Below, piece by piece: positions 33,421 to 42,426 of a DNA stretch of 52,909 bases. The position numbers and the translations under genes were made by a program. A model generated the notes under the pieces. That model saw nothing but the letters and a program-made list of their open reading frames with translations. It was not told where the DNA came from and made no database searches. The DNA is from Verrucomicrobiota bacterium (GTDB lineage: Bacteria; Verrucomicrobiota; Lentisphaeria; JABSQK01; JAJFLO01): assembly GCA_021772615.1 (NCBI GenBank), contig JAJFLQ010000179.1, positions 1 through 52,909 on the forward strand, read 5' to 3'. Numbering within the stretch: the first letter of the stretch is position 1; each line of letters starts with the position of its first letter.

Positions 33421-34836
33421 ATGGGCCATTTGTCGACATATCTCGCAGACAATCTATCGAGGCTCGATCCGCAGGATCTGCTGTTTGTCAAGTTATTGGA
33501 TAAGAGTCCGTCGGTGCGGTCCGTCGACGTCGTCAACCTTATCGAATGGTGGTCTGCAAAGGGTGACACCGCCGAATCCCTTATTACGTATTTGATACGC
33601 ATGAATATTCTGGCCGAAAATTCTCAGTTTACGTTTAAGCTGATGTCCAAAGGCGGGGTGCCGAATCCCGACGCGATCAAGTTGTTCACAAAGTTTGGCA
33701 TCGATAAGCTGGAGCGCAACCGGTATAATCAACACGATTGTCGGCATACGGCGAAACAACGACCTCCGACACGCCGGAGGCCCCGCGACAGCGCGTTCGC
33801 AGCCGTTGCCGGCGATGAACCCGATACGGATATAAGGCCGGCATCGCCCGCGGACACGGCAGGCAGCTTTCGGTTTCGCCAGATCAACACGTTGAAGATC
33901 AATTCCGGGAAGGATGGTGGTATGATCCATGCCACATGCCCCAAATTGGGGTCAACCATGGGGCATTGCGTCCTTACGTCACTTATTGGAGCGGGGCCGC
34001 AGTATTATATGTTGAAAGGGTTCCACAAAGAACTGAATCATGTTGTTGCCATCAAGCTCTTCGCATCTGCCACAGATGCCGACACCGGCACCGTAAGAAG
34101 CTGTTTTCAGGAAGAGGTCGACCTGCTGTTCGGACTCAAACACAAGCATATCATTGAGACGCTCGACTACAGCGACGACGAAACCAACCCCTATATTGTG
34201 ACTCAGTACGTCGACGGCATTTCGTTATGTAATCTCATTCGCCAAAGCGGTCGGCTCAGTGAAGACCGTGCGTTGAAGATCGCTCTGAACACCGCCAAAG
34301 CGTTGAAGTATATCCACGACCGCCGAATAGTCCATGGCTCCGTACATCCGGAAAACATAGTCATCAGCAAGCAGGGGCATGTCAAGGTGTCGTGCGGTGG
34401 GATCGCCAAAGCTCCCCGACCCGCAACGTCTTTTGGCCGCAAACGTCGTGATTCCGGGCACAGTTTCTTTCCGTATATCACGCCGGAACAGGGTTTGAAT
34501 GCCAAGTCGGTGGATCACCGGTCTGACATCTATTCGCTTGGCGCGACATTGTATCACGCTGTGACGGGCCGGCTGCCGTTTCCCGGAGACTCGGCACAGG
34601 ACATGATAGACAATCATATCCACCAACCATTGATTTCGGCTGCGCTCGCGAATCCGGACGTTTCCCAGAGCGTATCTGAGTTGATAGATCGAATGATGGC
34701 CAAGAATCCAAACGATCGTCTTCAGACTGCCGACGATGTTATCGATATTCTCAATGAACTCAGTGATAATGGCCCCAAGCCTGCCACACCGACCAGAGAT
34801 AAGCAAGATGTCTTACTTACGTTGCCCGCCAGGTGA
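33421..34836 (+). CDS. Predicted Ser/Thr pseudokinase
   Basis: This 471-aa kinase-fold protein lacks key catalytic residues. Residues about 1-105 match the N-terminal domain of the kinase at 24984 (YLADNLSRLDPQDLLFVKLL, VVNLIEWW). The kinase fold at about 180-450 keeps Lys212 in VVAIKLF, TPEQG and SDIYSLGATLYHAV. However, HRD is H305-G306-S307, the catalytic-loop Lys is His309 (HPEN, Asn312 kept), and the DFG Asp is Cys325 (VKVSCGG). The Gly loop is also poor (IGAGPQYYML). Phosphotransfer is therefore unlikely, and it may bind nucleotide or act as a scaffold. It follows a hybrid histidine kinase by seven bases and ends at a strong terminator. Confidence 0.88.
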   Translation: MGHLSTYLADNLSRLDPQDLLFVKLLDKSPSVRSVDVVNLIEWWSAKGDTAESLITYLIRMNILAENSQFTFKLMSKGGVPNPDAIKLFTKFGIDKLERNRYNQHDCRHTAKQRPPTRRRPRDSAFAAVAGDEPDTDIRPASPADTAGSFRFRQINTLKINSGKDGGMIHATCPKLGSTMGHCVLTSLIGAGPQYYMLKGFHKELNHVVAIKLFASATDADTGTVRSCFQEEVDLLFGLKHKHIIETLDYSDDETNPYIVTQYVDGISLCNLIRQSGRLSEDRALKIALNTAKALKYIHDRRIVHGSVHPENIVISKQGHVKVSCGGIAKAPRPATSFGRKRRDSGHSFFPYITPEQGLNAKSVDHRSDIYSLGATLYHAVTGRLPFPGDSAQDMIDNHIHQPLISAALANPDVSQSVSELIDRMMAKNPNDRLQTADDVIDILNELSDNGPKPATPTRDKQDVLLTLPAR

Positions 34837-34861
34837 ATACCGAACGGGCACTCCCCTGACT

Positions 34862-34892
34862 CGCCGTGCATTTGCACGGCGGGTTTTTTTTT
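34862..34892 (+). terminator. Strong intrinsic terminator
   Basis: CGCCGTGCA-TT-TGCACGGCG (34862-34881) is a nine-base-pair GC-rich stem, followed by GG and nine T residues. It lies 26 bases after the pseudokinase stop codon and closes the hybrid kinase-pseudokinase operon. Confidence 0.9.
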
Positions 34893-35095
34893 GCCGACAG
34901 GAAAAGTTCGTAAACGTCGCGAATGAACAGGGAATCGCGAATGGACGGGGAAAAAAACGCCATGAAATTTTGGATTCGTGTCCAGTGGTGTCTATTCCCT
35001 CTACCCTCAAGCCTCCGTGTCCCGTTTGACAGGTTCGCGGGACGACGTATTTTGGCCGAGGATAGTCGATATGACAGTACGCTCACGGATTGACG

Positions 35096-35557
35096 ATGAA
35101 CAATCTTACATTTGCAACAAGGACGCTCTGGGGACACATTGTGCGCGATGTCGGGGCGCTCGGCGGCCTGCCGTTATTCGTCGTGATTACGGTCTATTTC
35201 GCAGTCGTGGACATGGATGTCGCGTTGCGGCTGGTTGGTTCGTTGATCGCAATTATGGGCACCGTTTATACGATCAAGTTTTTTTACTTCAAGCCGCGCC
35301 CGACGGTCACAGCGGATACATTCGACACGGTTATGGAGCGCCTGGAGTCCTCGTCGTTTCCGAGCCTCCATGCTGCGCGTGCGGCGCTGTTGTTTATGGC
35401 TTTCTGTACCGGTCGCGGCATGTTGACTGGGTTTGCGCTGCTGCTGGTCGCGTTTGTGGGCTGCACCCGACTGATTTTGAAGAAGCACGACATCGTTGAT
35501 GTTCTCGCAGGCTTCACGCTTGGCGCTATGGCTGGCTGGCTGATCTGGCAAATGTGA
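35096..35557 (+). CDS. PAP2-family membrane phosphatase-like protein
   Basis: This small membrane protein (153 aa) has four or five hydrophobic segments. The three phosphatase motifs of the PAP2 superfamily are visible: KFFYFKPRP (KxxxxxxRP), PSLHAARA (PSGH, Gly changed to Leu) and TRLILKKHDIVDVLAG (SRxxxxxHxxxD, Ser changed to Thr). It is shorter than most PAP2 lipid phosphatases. The ATG at 35096 is chosen over an in-frame TTG at 35090; neither has a strong ribosome binding site. It precedes the HPt gene by seven bases. Undecaprenyl-diphosphate or another lipid phosphate is the likely substrate class. Confidence 0.8.
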   Translation: MNNLTFATRTLWGHIVRDVGALGGLPLFVVITVYFAVVDMDVALRLVGSLIAIMGTVYTIKFFYFKPRPTVTADTFDTVMERLESSSFPSLHAARAALLFMAFCTGRGMLTGFALLLVAFVGCTRLILKKHDIVDVLAGFTLGAMAGWLIWQM

Positions 35558-35564
35558 GGTAATC

Positions 35565-35897
35565 TTGAAGAATTCCGAACCGATATTGTCTACATACCAC
35601 GGCGATGATAGCATGATGGACGTGGTATGTCGCTACGTAAGCTCCCTTCGGCAGCGTATCGACGATCTGACAGCCGCCGTGGAGGGCGGTGACCTCACTT
35701 CGGCTACTGTCATTGCTCATGGACTTCACGGCTCCGGCGGCGGATTCGGATTTCAGATCATCAGTGATTTTGGCGAGACAATTGAGTCATTGATCGATCG
35801 CGGAGCCGCGCGGCCGCAGATCACGCAGGAAGTCGATGCCCTGCGCGGCTGTGTTGCACGCATTGAGCGGACATATCCGGATGTCGATCCAGGCTAG
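35565..35897 (+). CDS. Stand-alone HPt domain protein
   Basis: This histidine phosphotransfer protein (110 aa) is a four-helix domain with phospho-His52 in ATVIAHGLHGSGGGFGF (family AHxLKGsgg). The Lys after the His is replaced by His, and DFGETIESLI follows as the next helix. Start is TTG with GAGG five bases upstream, overlapping the end of the PAP2 gene region. The stop codon TAG (35895-35897) coincides with the first bases of the MITE-like element, so the C terminus may be set by that insertion. It could relay phosphate from one of the hybrid kinases nearby. Confidence 0.8.
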   Translation: MKNSEPILSTYHGDDSMMDVVCRYVSSLRQRIDDLTAAVEGGDLTSATVIAHGLHGSGGGFGFQIISDFGETIESLIDRGAARPQITQEVDALRGCVARIERTYPDVDPG

Positions 35898-36059
35898 CAG
35901 CCTGTCGGACTTCGGACACGCCGACTGCGAAAATGACAGATTCGGCTCATTTTTCCCCGAATTCGGGTTAAATATGTGCAATATTCGCCTCGAATTCGTG
36001 AAAAAATGCCCTCGATTTCTCAAATTCCTCGTTCCGGCGCCAAAGGCCGACAGGCTGCT
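35896..36059. mobile_element. MITE-like element, 164 bp, 13-bp perfect terminal inverted repeats
   Basis: The ends AGCAGCCTGTCGG (35896-35908) and CCGACAGGCTGCT (36047-36059) are perfect inverted repeats. The interior has further dyads (CCGAATTCGG, CGAATTCG) and no gene. It fills the gap between the HPt gene and the hybrid kinase, which converge. A 12-base match to one end (TAGCAGCCTGTC) occurs at 51161-51172. No clear target duplication is visible. Confidence 0.7.
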
Positions 36060-36068
36060 TGCAGCGTA

Positions 36069-38378
36069 TTAGTCCTCTTCGCCCTGCGTTGCCGCGATCA
36101 ATCGGTGCAGTCGGCCGCTGATCTCCGCCACGTCGTACGGTTTTATCATGACGTCTGAGAACCCGTATTTCTGGTACTCAGCCAACACCGGATCATTTGA
36201 GTACCCGCTGGAGACGATAGCCTTGGTCGCCGGATCCACGGCCAGCAACGTCTTGATGACGTCGACGCCGCCCATTCCACCCGGAATCGTGAGATCCAGG
36301 ATGAGCACGTCATAGGGCTCGCCTCGCCTCGCTGCGGCATTGAACATGTCGATCGCCCGCCCGCCGTCTGTTGCCGTATCGACCGAGTAGCCGATCTCTG
36401 GAAGCAGTTCTTGCACCAGATTTATGACGACCTGGTCGTCGTCCAAAACCAGGATGCGCCCGCTTCCGTGGATAATCGCCTGCTCTTTCTTTTTCTCGTC
36501 GGGAATCGCCGCCGGCGACGCCGGAAGATAGATGTAGAACGTGGTTCCGAGGCCAATTTCTGACAGGGCTGTGATGTAACCATCATGCCGCGTGATGATC
36601 GAGTAGCAAATCGCCAGCCCGAGTCCGCTACCCTTTTGTTTGGTCGTGAAATACGGATCGAAAATCTTCTGCAGATGTCCTGGCGCGATGCCGACGCCAT
36701 TGTCCTTCACCGTAATCTTTATATAATCACCGTCTTTCAGTGCGGGTGTCTTCGATGTCTCGATCGATATATTCGCCGCGGTGATCGTGATGACGCCACC
36801 GTCCGGCATCGCCTGATCGGCGTTGATGACGAGATTGTTTATCACCTGGCTGATTTGGCCGACGTCGATATTAGCCGGCCACAAATCTTTTGCTATCGAG
36901 AAGCAGTGCTGGGTGCGCGATCCACGGAGGGCGAAAATTGCGGATTCCGAGATCAGCTCGCTAAGCGACGATGTCTTACGAATCGGCGCGCCACCCTTGG
37001 CAAATGTGAGCAGCTGACGCGTAAGGTCCTGCGCCTTGATACAGGCCTTTTCGGCCTCGCGGAGATGTTTGAATACAGGCTCGGTGGTGTCGCTAAGATA
37101 TCGGCTGACGGAAATGTTGCCCAAAATTCCCGTGAGAATATTGTTGAAGTCATGGGCTATACCGCCCGCCAGGACGCCCACCGACTCAAGTTTTTGCTTT
37201 TTTAACAACTCCGCTTCAAGTTCTTTCATTTTAGTGATGTCACGAAACACGATAACCACACCAATAATCTCATTTCGTTGATCACGAATGGGGGCGCCGC
37301 ATTCCGCTATTAATCGCCGCTCGCCGTTTTTGTGGATCAGTACCATGTCTTGGGATAAATCCCCGGTCTCGCCTTCAGTCAGGACGGTACCAACCGGATC
37401 TGGAACGGGCGCATCGGTCCGTTCGTCTACCACCTGGAATACCTTGTTTATCGGCCGGTTTCGTGCTTCTTTAAGTGTCCATCCCGTAAGTTCCTCGCCG
37501 ATCTGATTGATCAGCTGGATTTTTCCGGTGGTGTCTGTGGTAATGACACCTTCGCCGATCGACCGTAAAGTCACAGCCAGACGTTCGCGTTGATCTTCGA
37601 GAGCGTCCTCAATCCGCTTGCGCTCTGTAATGTCCCGTATCACCACCACCAAACCGATCACATCGCCGATGTCGTTTTGTATCGGCGCAGCCGTTTCACT
37701 CACCGGGCGCTCGGACCCATCGCGCGAGACGAGCAGCGTGTGGCTGTTGAAACTCACCGCACTGCTATCCATAAGTGACTTCGGCAATGGCGTTTTGCCG
37801 CGTTTCCGGGTCGTTTCGTCGACGATTTGATAAACACTGTCCATATCGCGCCCGATTGCCTGCTCGGCAGGCCAACCCGTAAGCACCTCGGCGACCGGAT
37901 TCATGAACGTAATCTTTGACTGTGTATCGGCAGTGATCACGCCGTCACCAATGCTCTTCAACGTTGTCGCCAGCCATTGTTCCTTCTCGCGGAGCTTGCG
38001 CTCCATCCGGTGGCGGTACAGTGCCATTTCGATGGTGGAGCGAAGCTCTTTGTCCTCGAATGGCTTGAGGATGTATCCGTACGGTTCGGTCAGTTTTGCG
38101 CGGTCGAGGGTGCGAGTGTCGGAGTAGGCCGTCAGGTAGATCACGGGTATGTCGTAAAGTTCACGAATCTGATCGGCGGCATCAATGCCGTCCGCGTCGC
38201 CCTGCAGCATGATATCCATCAGCACCAGATCGGGGCGCGCTTTTTTTAACGCCGGGATCACTTCGTTTCCCGATGATACCGTTGCCGGGACCGAATACCC
38301 GAGGTCCGATAATCTTGCCTTGATATCCTGTGCGACGATACCTTCATCCTCACAGATCAGTATGCGCTTTCTGCTCAC
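36069..38378 (-). CDS. Hybrid sensor kinase (REC-PAS-PAS-HisKA-HATPase-REC)
   Basis: This soluble protein has 769 aa. An N-terminal receiver (about 1-120) has RILICEDEG, Asp in PDLVLMDIML and Lys in GYILKPF. Two PAS domains follow (about 130-375; SIGDGVITADTQSKITFMNP and SIGEGVITTDTTGKIQLINQ). HisKA has phospho-His in LAGGIAHDFNNILTGILG. HATPase has NNLVINADQAMP, DNGVGIAPGH and GSGLGLAI. A second receiver closes the protein (LVLDDD, LILDLTIPGG, MIKPYDV). Start is GTG at 38378: GTGA overlaps the stop of the Amt-kinase gene and AGGA lies upstream, so translation is coupled. An ATG at 38432 is in frame but would overlap that gene by 58 bases. It probably receives phosphate from the Amt kinase. 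Confidence 0.92.
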   Translation of the reverse strand: MSRKRILICEDEGIVAQDIKARLSDLGYSVPATVSSGNEVIPALKKARPDLVLMDIMLQGDADGIDAADQIRELYDIPVIYLTAYSDTRTLDRAKLTEPYGYILKPFEDKELRSTIEMALYRHRMERKLREKEQWLATTLKSIGDGVITADTQSKITFMNPVAEVLTGWPAEQAIGRDMDSVYQIVDETTRKRGKTPLPKSLMDSSAVSFNSHTLLVSRDGSERPVSETAAPIQNDIGDVIGLVVVIRDITERKRIEDALEDQRERLAVTLRSIGEGVITTDTTGKIQLINQIGEELTGWTLKEARNRPINKVFQVVDERTDAPVPDPVGTVLTEGETGDLSQDMVLIHKNGERRLIAECGAPIRDQRNEIIGVVIVFRDITKMKELEAELLKKQKLESVGVLAGGIAHDFNNILTGILGNISVSRYLSDTTEPVFKHLREAEKACIKAQDLTRQLLTFAKGGAPIRKTSSLSELISESAIFALRGSRTQHCFSIAKDLWPANIDVGQISQVINNLVINADQAMPDGGVITITAANISIETSKTPALKDGDYIKITVKDNGVGIAPGHLQKIFDPYFTTKQKGSGLGLAICYSIITRHDGYITALSEIGLGTTFYIYLPASPAAIPDEKKKEQAIIHGSGRILVLDDDQVVINLVQELLPEIGYSVDTATDGGRAIDMFNAAARRGEPYDVLILDLTIPGGMGGVDVIKTLLAVDPATKAIVSSGYSNDPVLAEYQKYGFSDVMIKPYDVAEISGRLHRLIAATQGEED

Positions 38379-41272
38379 TTTGATGAATCCTGTTTTTTGG
38401 CGAACCGGTCTCTGAATATCAGGTCGAAACAAGCGCCATTGTGATTGCTCAGTGTGATCTCCGCGCCCAGTTGTTTGGCCAGCGTATTCACCAGCTGTAA
38501 CCCCAGGGTTGCGGTATCGCGAAAATCGACGTCCTCCGGGAATCCGATACCCGAATCGGCAACGGTGAGATTGTAACGGCCGTCATCCGAACGGATGAGG
38601 CGGACGCGAATCTCGCCGGTCGATTGATCCGGGAACGCGTACTTAAGAGAGTTCGAAGTTAATTCGTTTACAATAAGCCCGCACGGAATGGCGGTATCGA
38701 TGCTCAGAAATACATTTTCCGCGGTGACGGTGATGTTGACCATAGGAGACCGCGTCGCGTAGGATCGAAACAAATGTGTAGTGAGGTTTCGCAGGTACTG
38801 ATCGAAGTTTATGAGCGTGAGACCGTCGGATTGGTAGAGCTTCTCGTGGATCAACGCCATGGTCCGGACGCGGTGTTGGCTGTCATCAAACAGATCGCGC
38901 ACCACAGAATCGGTTAGCTGCCGCGACTGCATGTTCAGGAGGCTGGATATGATCTGCAGATTGTTCTTGACCCTGTGGTGAATTTCCCGGAGCAGCACTT
39001 CCTTTTCCTTCAGCGACTGTTTCAGCTTTTCATCGGCAATCTTGCGATCGGTAATATCCTCGAGGGTGCCGACGTAGCCAGTTTTTTTCCCGTCATCACG
39101 GCGTAGGACTGTAGATCGGAAATGGACCCAGCAAACCCCATCGGTACGGCGTTGGAAACGAAACTCCATTTCGAGTTCGCGGCCTTGCATGATGGTATTC
39201 TGCCATTTTAGATCCACGGCTTCCCGGTCATCCTGGTGCACGAATGCCATCCACTCGTGGCCTTTTACCATTTGTGCCTCAAGCTGTGTAATCGACTCCC
39301 AACGCGGGTTGGCGTAGATGAGGTTGCCATCGGCGTCGGCTTCGAAGATCCCGATCGGTGATGACGTGTTGAGTGAACGGAACCGCTTTTGGGCGTCCTC
39401 GGCCTTCCGTGTCATGCGCTGATGGTCCTGAAGTATATTCAACGTGGCACGACGTGCGTCCTGAAGCTCCTCGACCCGATGCTCCAGATCACTTCTGGCC
39501 CGGGCCAGATTCGAACGTTCTTTTTCCAGCTGACTCATGTACGTCTCTGCGGTCTTCTCGATCTTGACGCGTTCGGTTATGTCGCGCACCAGGCCGGTGT
39601 ACACCGTGCCTTCCTGACTTTCTCCCTCGCTGATCGACAACTCGATCGGAAACATCGACTGATCCATCCGTCTCCCGAACAAGGCGTCGCCGCTCGGCGT
39701 CGTCGTGACCGTCTTGTTGCTGCAATTCAACAGGTCGTCGAATCCGCAGAGTCGTCCACCGCCCGCCGTAACAAGCAGTTTCGACGTGGGGTGACCCACC
39801 ACATCCGCTGCGGGATACCCGAAAATACGCTCGGCTCCGGGATTGAAACTGGTCAGCAATCCGCCCCGTGTGATCGTAATAATGCCGTCTCTCATATTCT
39901 GAAAGATAAAGTCCGCGGTCTGTGTCGCCTTCTCCAGGCCGTCCATTACCTGATTATAGCGTTGTGCGATCTGGCCGATTTCCGTAAAGGGTTCACATTC
40001 GATTCGCAAGCTGAGATCACGGGTCCTGGTCTGTGTATCCATCGTTGACATGAGGTTGTATAACTCCGATGCCGCGCCGTGCTCTGAGATATTCAATCCG
40101 ATTTTCTCGGCATGTGCTGATACTCGAAGCGAATTCTTGTTGTTCAGAAACCGAAGAATCACATAGCTTATGCCGTAGGCCCAGATGCCACATACAGCGA
40201 TACCGAGTATCTGCACGCCCGTTTGCGCCAGTCGCCCCAGGCCGGTTGCGAGTATCTCCGGATCCGCAAACATACCGACCGCGACTGTCCCCCAGATACC
40301 GCCGGCGAGATGGACCGGCACGGCGCCAACCGCATCGTCAATCTCGAAGTGTATCAATATGGATTCTGCTACCAGCATCACCAGGCCGCCGACACAGCCG
40401 ATGAATGCCGCCTGAATCGGCATTACTGCGAAACACGTCGCCGTGATCGCCACGAGGCCGGCCAGTGATCCATTAATCAAAAACATGACATTCGCGCGAC
40501 CGTGGTGAAACGATCCGGCGGCAAGCGCTGCAAGGCCCCCGCTTGCGCCGGCGAGCAGGGTGTTCACAACTATCGTTGTGACCGATGGTGTTAGTGAAAA
40601 CGTGCTGCCTCCATTAAAGCCGAGCCAGCCAATCCACAGCAAAACCACGCCCAGCACCGAGAACGGGACGTCGCTGCCGCTGAACGGTTGCGCATTTTTA
40701 TCGCGGCCGAAGCGTCCTTCCCGTGGGCCGATGACGATTAGCGCAGCGAGTGCGACCCAGCCGCCCGCACAGTGCACCGTCGCAGCGCCGGCGAAATCCA
40801 CAAAGCCCAGTGCCCCGAGCCATCCGGTCGATTCGCCGGTATCCGCGCCATTCCATGTCCAATGTGCAAAGATCGGATAGATCATGCCTGACAGGATAAT
40901 TGTGACAATGATATAACCGGCATAGCGCATTCGCTCTGCGACCGCACCCGAGAATATCGTTGACGCTGTCGCACAAAACATCATTTGGAAAATAAAAAAA
41001 GCAGTGTGCCACCCGGCTCCGTCGCTGCCGGAATAGAACCACATTCCGGTTCCGAACAGGCCGAATTTCGTATCACCGAAAACCAATGCGAATCCGAACG
41101 CCCAGAACAACAGCACGGAGAGGGCGAAGTCCGTAAGGTTTTTCATCGCTACATTGATGTTGTTCTTGGACCGCGTCAGCCCCGACTCCAGGCAGATGAA
41201 CCCGGCCTGCATCAGAAATATGTGCATGGCGCAAAACAACAACCAGGCAATATCCGTGAGTTCACGTTCCAT
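38375..41272 (-). CDS. Ammonium transporter-histidine kinase fusion (Amt-PAS-PAS-HisKA_2-HATPase)
   Basis: This is a 965-aa fusion. Residues about 1-395 are a full Amt domain (MQAGFICLESGL, FVDFAGAATVHCAGGW and VGAVPVHLAGGIWGT carry the twin His). A HAMP-like linker (EPFTEIGQIAQRYNQVMDGLE) leads to PAS (about 450-560; GGLLTSFNPGAERIFGYPAADVVG), a coiled coil, and a second PAS/PAC (about 630-750). HisKA_2 follows with LLREIHHRVKNNLQIISSLLNMQS, then HATPase (GLIVNELTSNSLKYAFP, LTVADSGIGFP, LGLQLVNTLAKQLGAEI). Amt-kinase fusions are known, for example in anammox planctomycetes, as ammonium sensors. The ATG at 41272 overlaps the upstream stop (TGATG) with GGAGGG before it. Confidence 0.95.
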   Translation of the reverse strand: MERELTDIAWLLFCAMHIFLMQAGFICLESGLTRSKNNINVAMKNLTDFALSVLLFWAFGFALVFGDTKFGLFGTGMWFYSGSDGAGWHTAFFIFQMMFCATASTIFSGAVAERMRYAGYIIVTIILSGMIYPIFAHWTWNGADTGESTGWLGALGFVDFAGAATVHCAGGWVALAALIVIGPREGRFGRDKNAQPFSGSDVPFSVLGVVLLWIGWLGFNGGSTFSLTPSVTTIVVNTLLAGASGGLAALAAGSFHHGRANVMFLINGSLAGLVAITATCFAVMPIQAAFIGCVGGLVMLVAESILIHFEIDDAVGAVPVHLAGGIWGTVAVGMFADPEILATGLGRLAQTGVQILGIAVCGIWAYGISYVILRFLNNKNSLRVSAHAEKIGLNISEHGAASELYNLMSTMDTQTRTRDLSLRIECEPFTEIGQIAQRYNQVMDGLEKATQTADFIFQNMRDGIITITRGGLLTSFNPGAERIFGYPAADVVGHPTSKLLVTAGGGRLCGFDDLLNCSNKTVTTTPSGDALFGRRMDQSMFPIELSISEGESQEGTVYTGLVRDITERVKIEKTAETYMSQLEKERSNLARARSDLEHRVEELQDARRATLNILQDHQRMTRKAEDAQKRFRSLNTSSPIGIFEADADGNLIYANPRWESITQLEAQMVKGHEWMAFVHQDDREAVDLKWQNTIMQGRELEMEFRFQRRTDGVCWVHFRSTVLRRDDGKKTGYVGTLEDITDRKIADEKLKQSLKEKEVLLREIHHRVKNNLQIISSLLNMQSRQLTDSVVRDLFDDSQHRVRTMALIHEKLYQSDGLTLINFDQYLRNLTTHLFRSYATRSPMVNITVTAENVFLSIDTAIPCGLIVNELTSNSLKYAFPDQSTGEIRVRLIRSDDGRYNLTVADSGIGFPEDVDFRDTATLGLQLVNTLAKQLGAEITLSNHNGACFDLIFRDRFAKKQDSSK

Positions 41273-42426
41273 CACGCGCCCTCCTCGTCAACAGCGCTGA
41301 GATCATATGGCGCCGACCGGCCGCTCTCGCAGTGGAGCTGATTGATTTCCCGCTTCAGGTCGACCATGTTCAGTTCGCGGTTGACCGCGAATTGATTAAA
41401 CTGCTCCAATTCGTCACGGTTTCTTTCAGATTCCTTAAGTGCGGAATTGATCTGTTCCTGAGCGGCCTTGCGATCGGCGATCTCGGATTGCAGCTGTTTG
41501 TTGGTCGCTTCCAGCTGCGCTGATTTGGCTGCCAGGGCCGTTTCCGTCCGACGGCGGTTTTCGATTTCAACTTTCAGCGAATCGTTAATGCGGCGGGTTT
41601 GCTCGGCCGATTGCTGGGCTCGAGCCGACGTGGTACGCAGGCCGTTAATGACGATGCCGAGGAGACCCAGCCCGACGACTACGATAGTCGCCATAATAGC
41701 CATGATCTCTTTGAGCGCGCTTTTCGTTTGTTTCTCGATGTTCGCCAGTGGCAGTATCACTTCCAGAACACCGCGTACGTCATTGGTCTTCCAATCGGTC
41801 TTCGGGCTGCCTGCATAGGTGTTGTGGCATGCAACGCAACTCGGATGCATACGATCGGCCGTGGCATATCGCAAGGCCGTCGTGCCGTCCACTGTTTCTA
41901 CTCGAACAAAGGGCTCATCCGGATGTTGCCGCAGGTACGTCAATGCCTCGCGCTCGAAGGCGTCTGTGGGACCGCCGAACTCTTGCCATGGAAACGGGTA
42001 GTCGCTATACAGTCGCGTTTGGCCGTCAGTAGGCCCGGTGCCTATCCGCCGACCCAATTCCATACTCAACGTGGCAGGCAGCGGGATAGCGTCGCTATGA
42101 TCGCGATAGTCGTGGGTTGCACGCATGCCGAACGCTTGAACGCGCGACACCACTTCGGATGAATACAGGCTGCGGAAATCCGCCAACGCCTCAGAGTACA
42201 ACCGCGCATAAAACGATGCGGTTGATGCGTTCAGCTGCGATGACACGCGGTAAAAATTCAGCCATAGCGCAATGCCCCCGGCCACTACCAGAATTGTGAC
42301 AACCGGAATCGTTCGTCGCGTCAGAATGGCGATCAGCCAATCAAAGTCTCCTGATTGGGCATCAGGCTTGACAACATCGTCGAAACAGTCCGTTTTCCGA
42401 TGGTCGTTGCTGGGGCGCGTTGTCAT
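41272..42426 (-). CDS. DUF3365/Tll0287-like heme-binding sensor protein
   Basis: This membrane sensor (384 aa) has helices at about 40-58 and 238-260. The extracytoplasmic part between them has a c-type heme motif CVACH in HPSCVACHNTYAG and the DUF3365-type framing (SRVQAFGMRATHDYRD, DGTTALRYATADRM). A cytoplasmic coiled coil (about 268-355) ends with FNQFAVNRELNMVDLKREINQL, the connector that usually joins such sensors to a histidine kinase. Here no kinase is attached and the next gene, overlapping by one base, is the Amt-kinase fusion. So the heme signal is probably passed in trans. Redox or small gas sensing is the likely input. Confidence 0.88.
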   Translation of the reverse strand: MTTRPSNDHRKTDCFDDVVKPDAQSGDFDWLIAILTRRTIPVVTILVVAGGIALWLNFYRVSSQLNASTASFYARLYSEALADFRSLYSSEVVSRVQAFGMRATHDYRDHSDAIPLPATLSMELGRRIGTGPTDGQTRLYSDYPFPWQEFGGPTDAFEREALTYLRQHPDEPFVRVETVDGTTALRYATADRMHPSCVACHNTYAGSPKTDWKTNDVRGVLEVILPLANIEKQTKSALKEIMAIMATIVVVGLGLLGIVINGLRTTSARAQQSAEQTRRINDSLKVEIENRRRTETALAAKSAQLEATNKQLQSEIADRKAAQEQINSALKESERNRDELEQFNQFAVNRELNMVDLKREINQLHCESGRSAPYDLSAVDEEGA

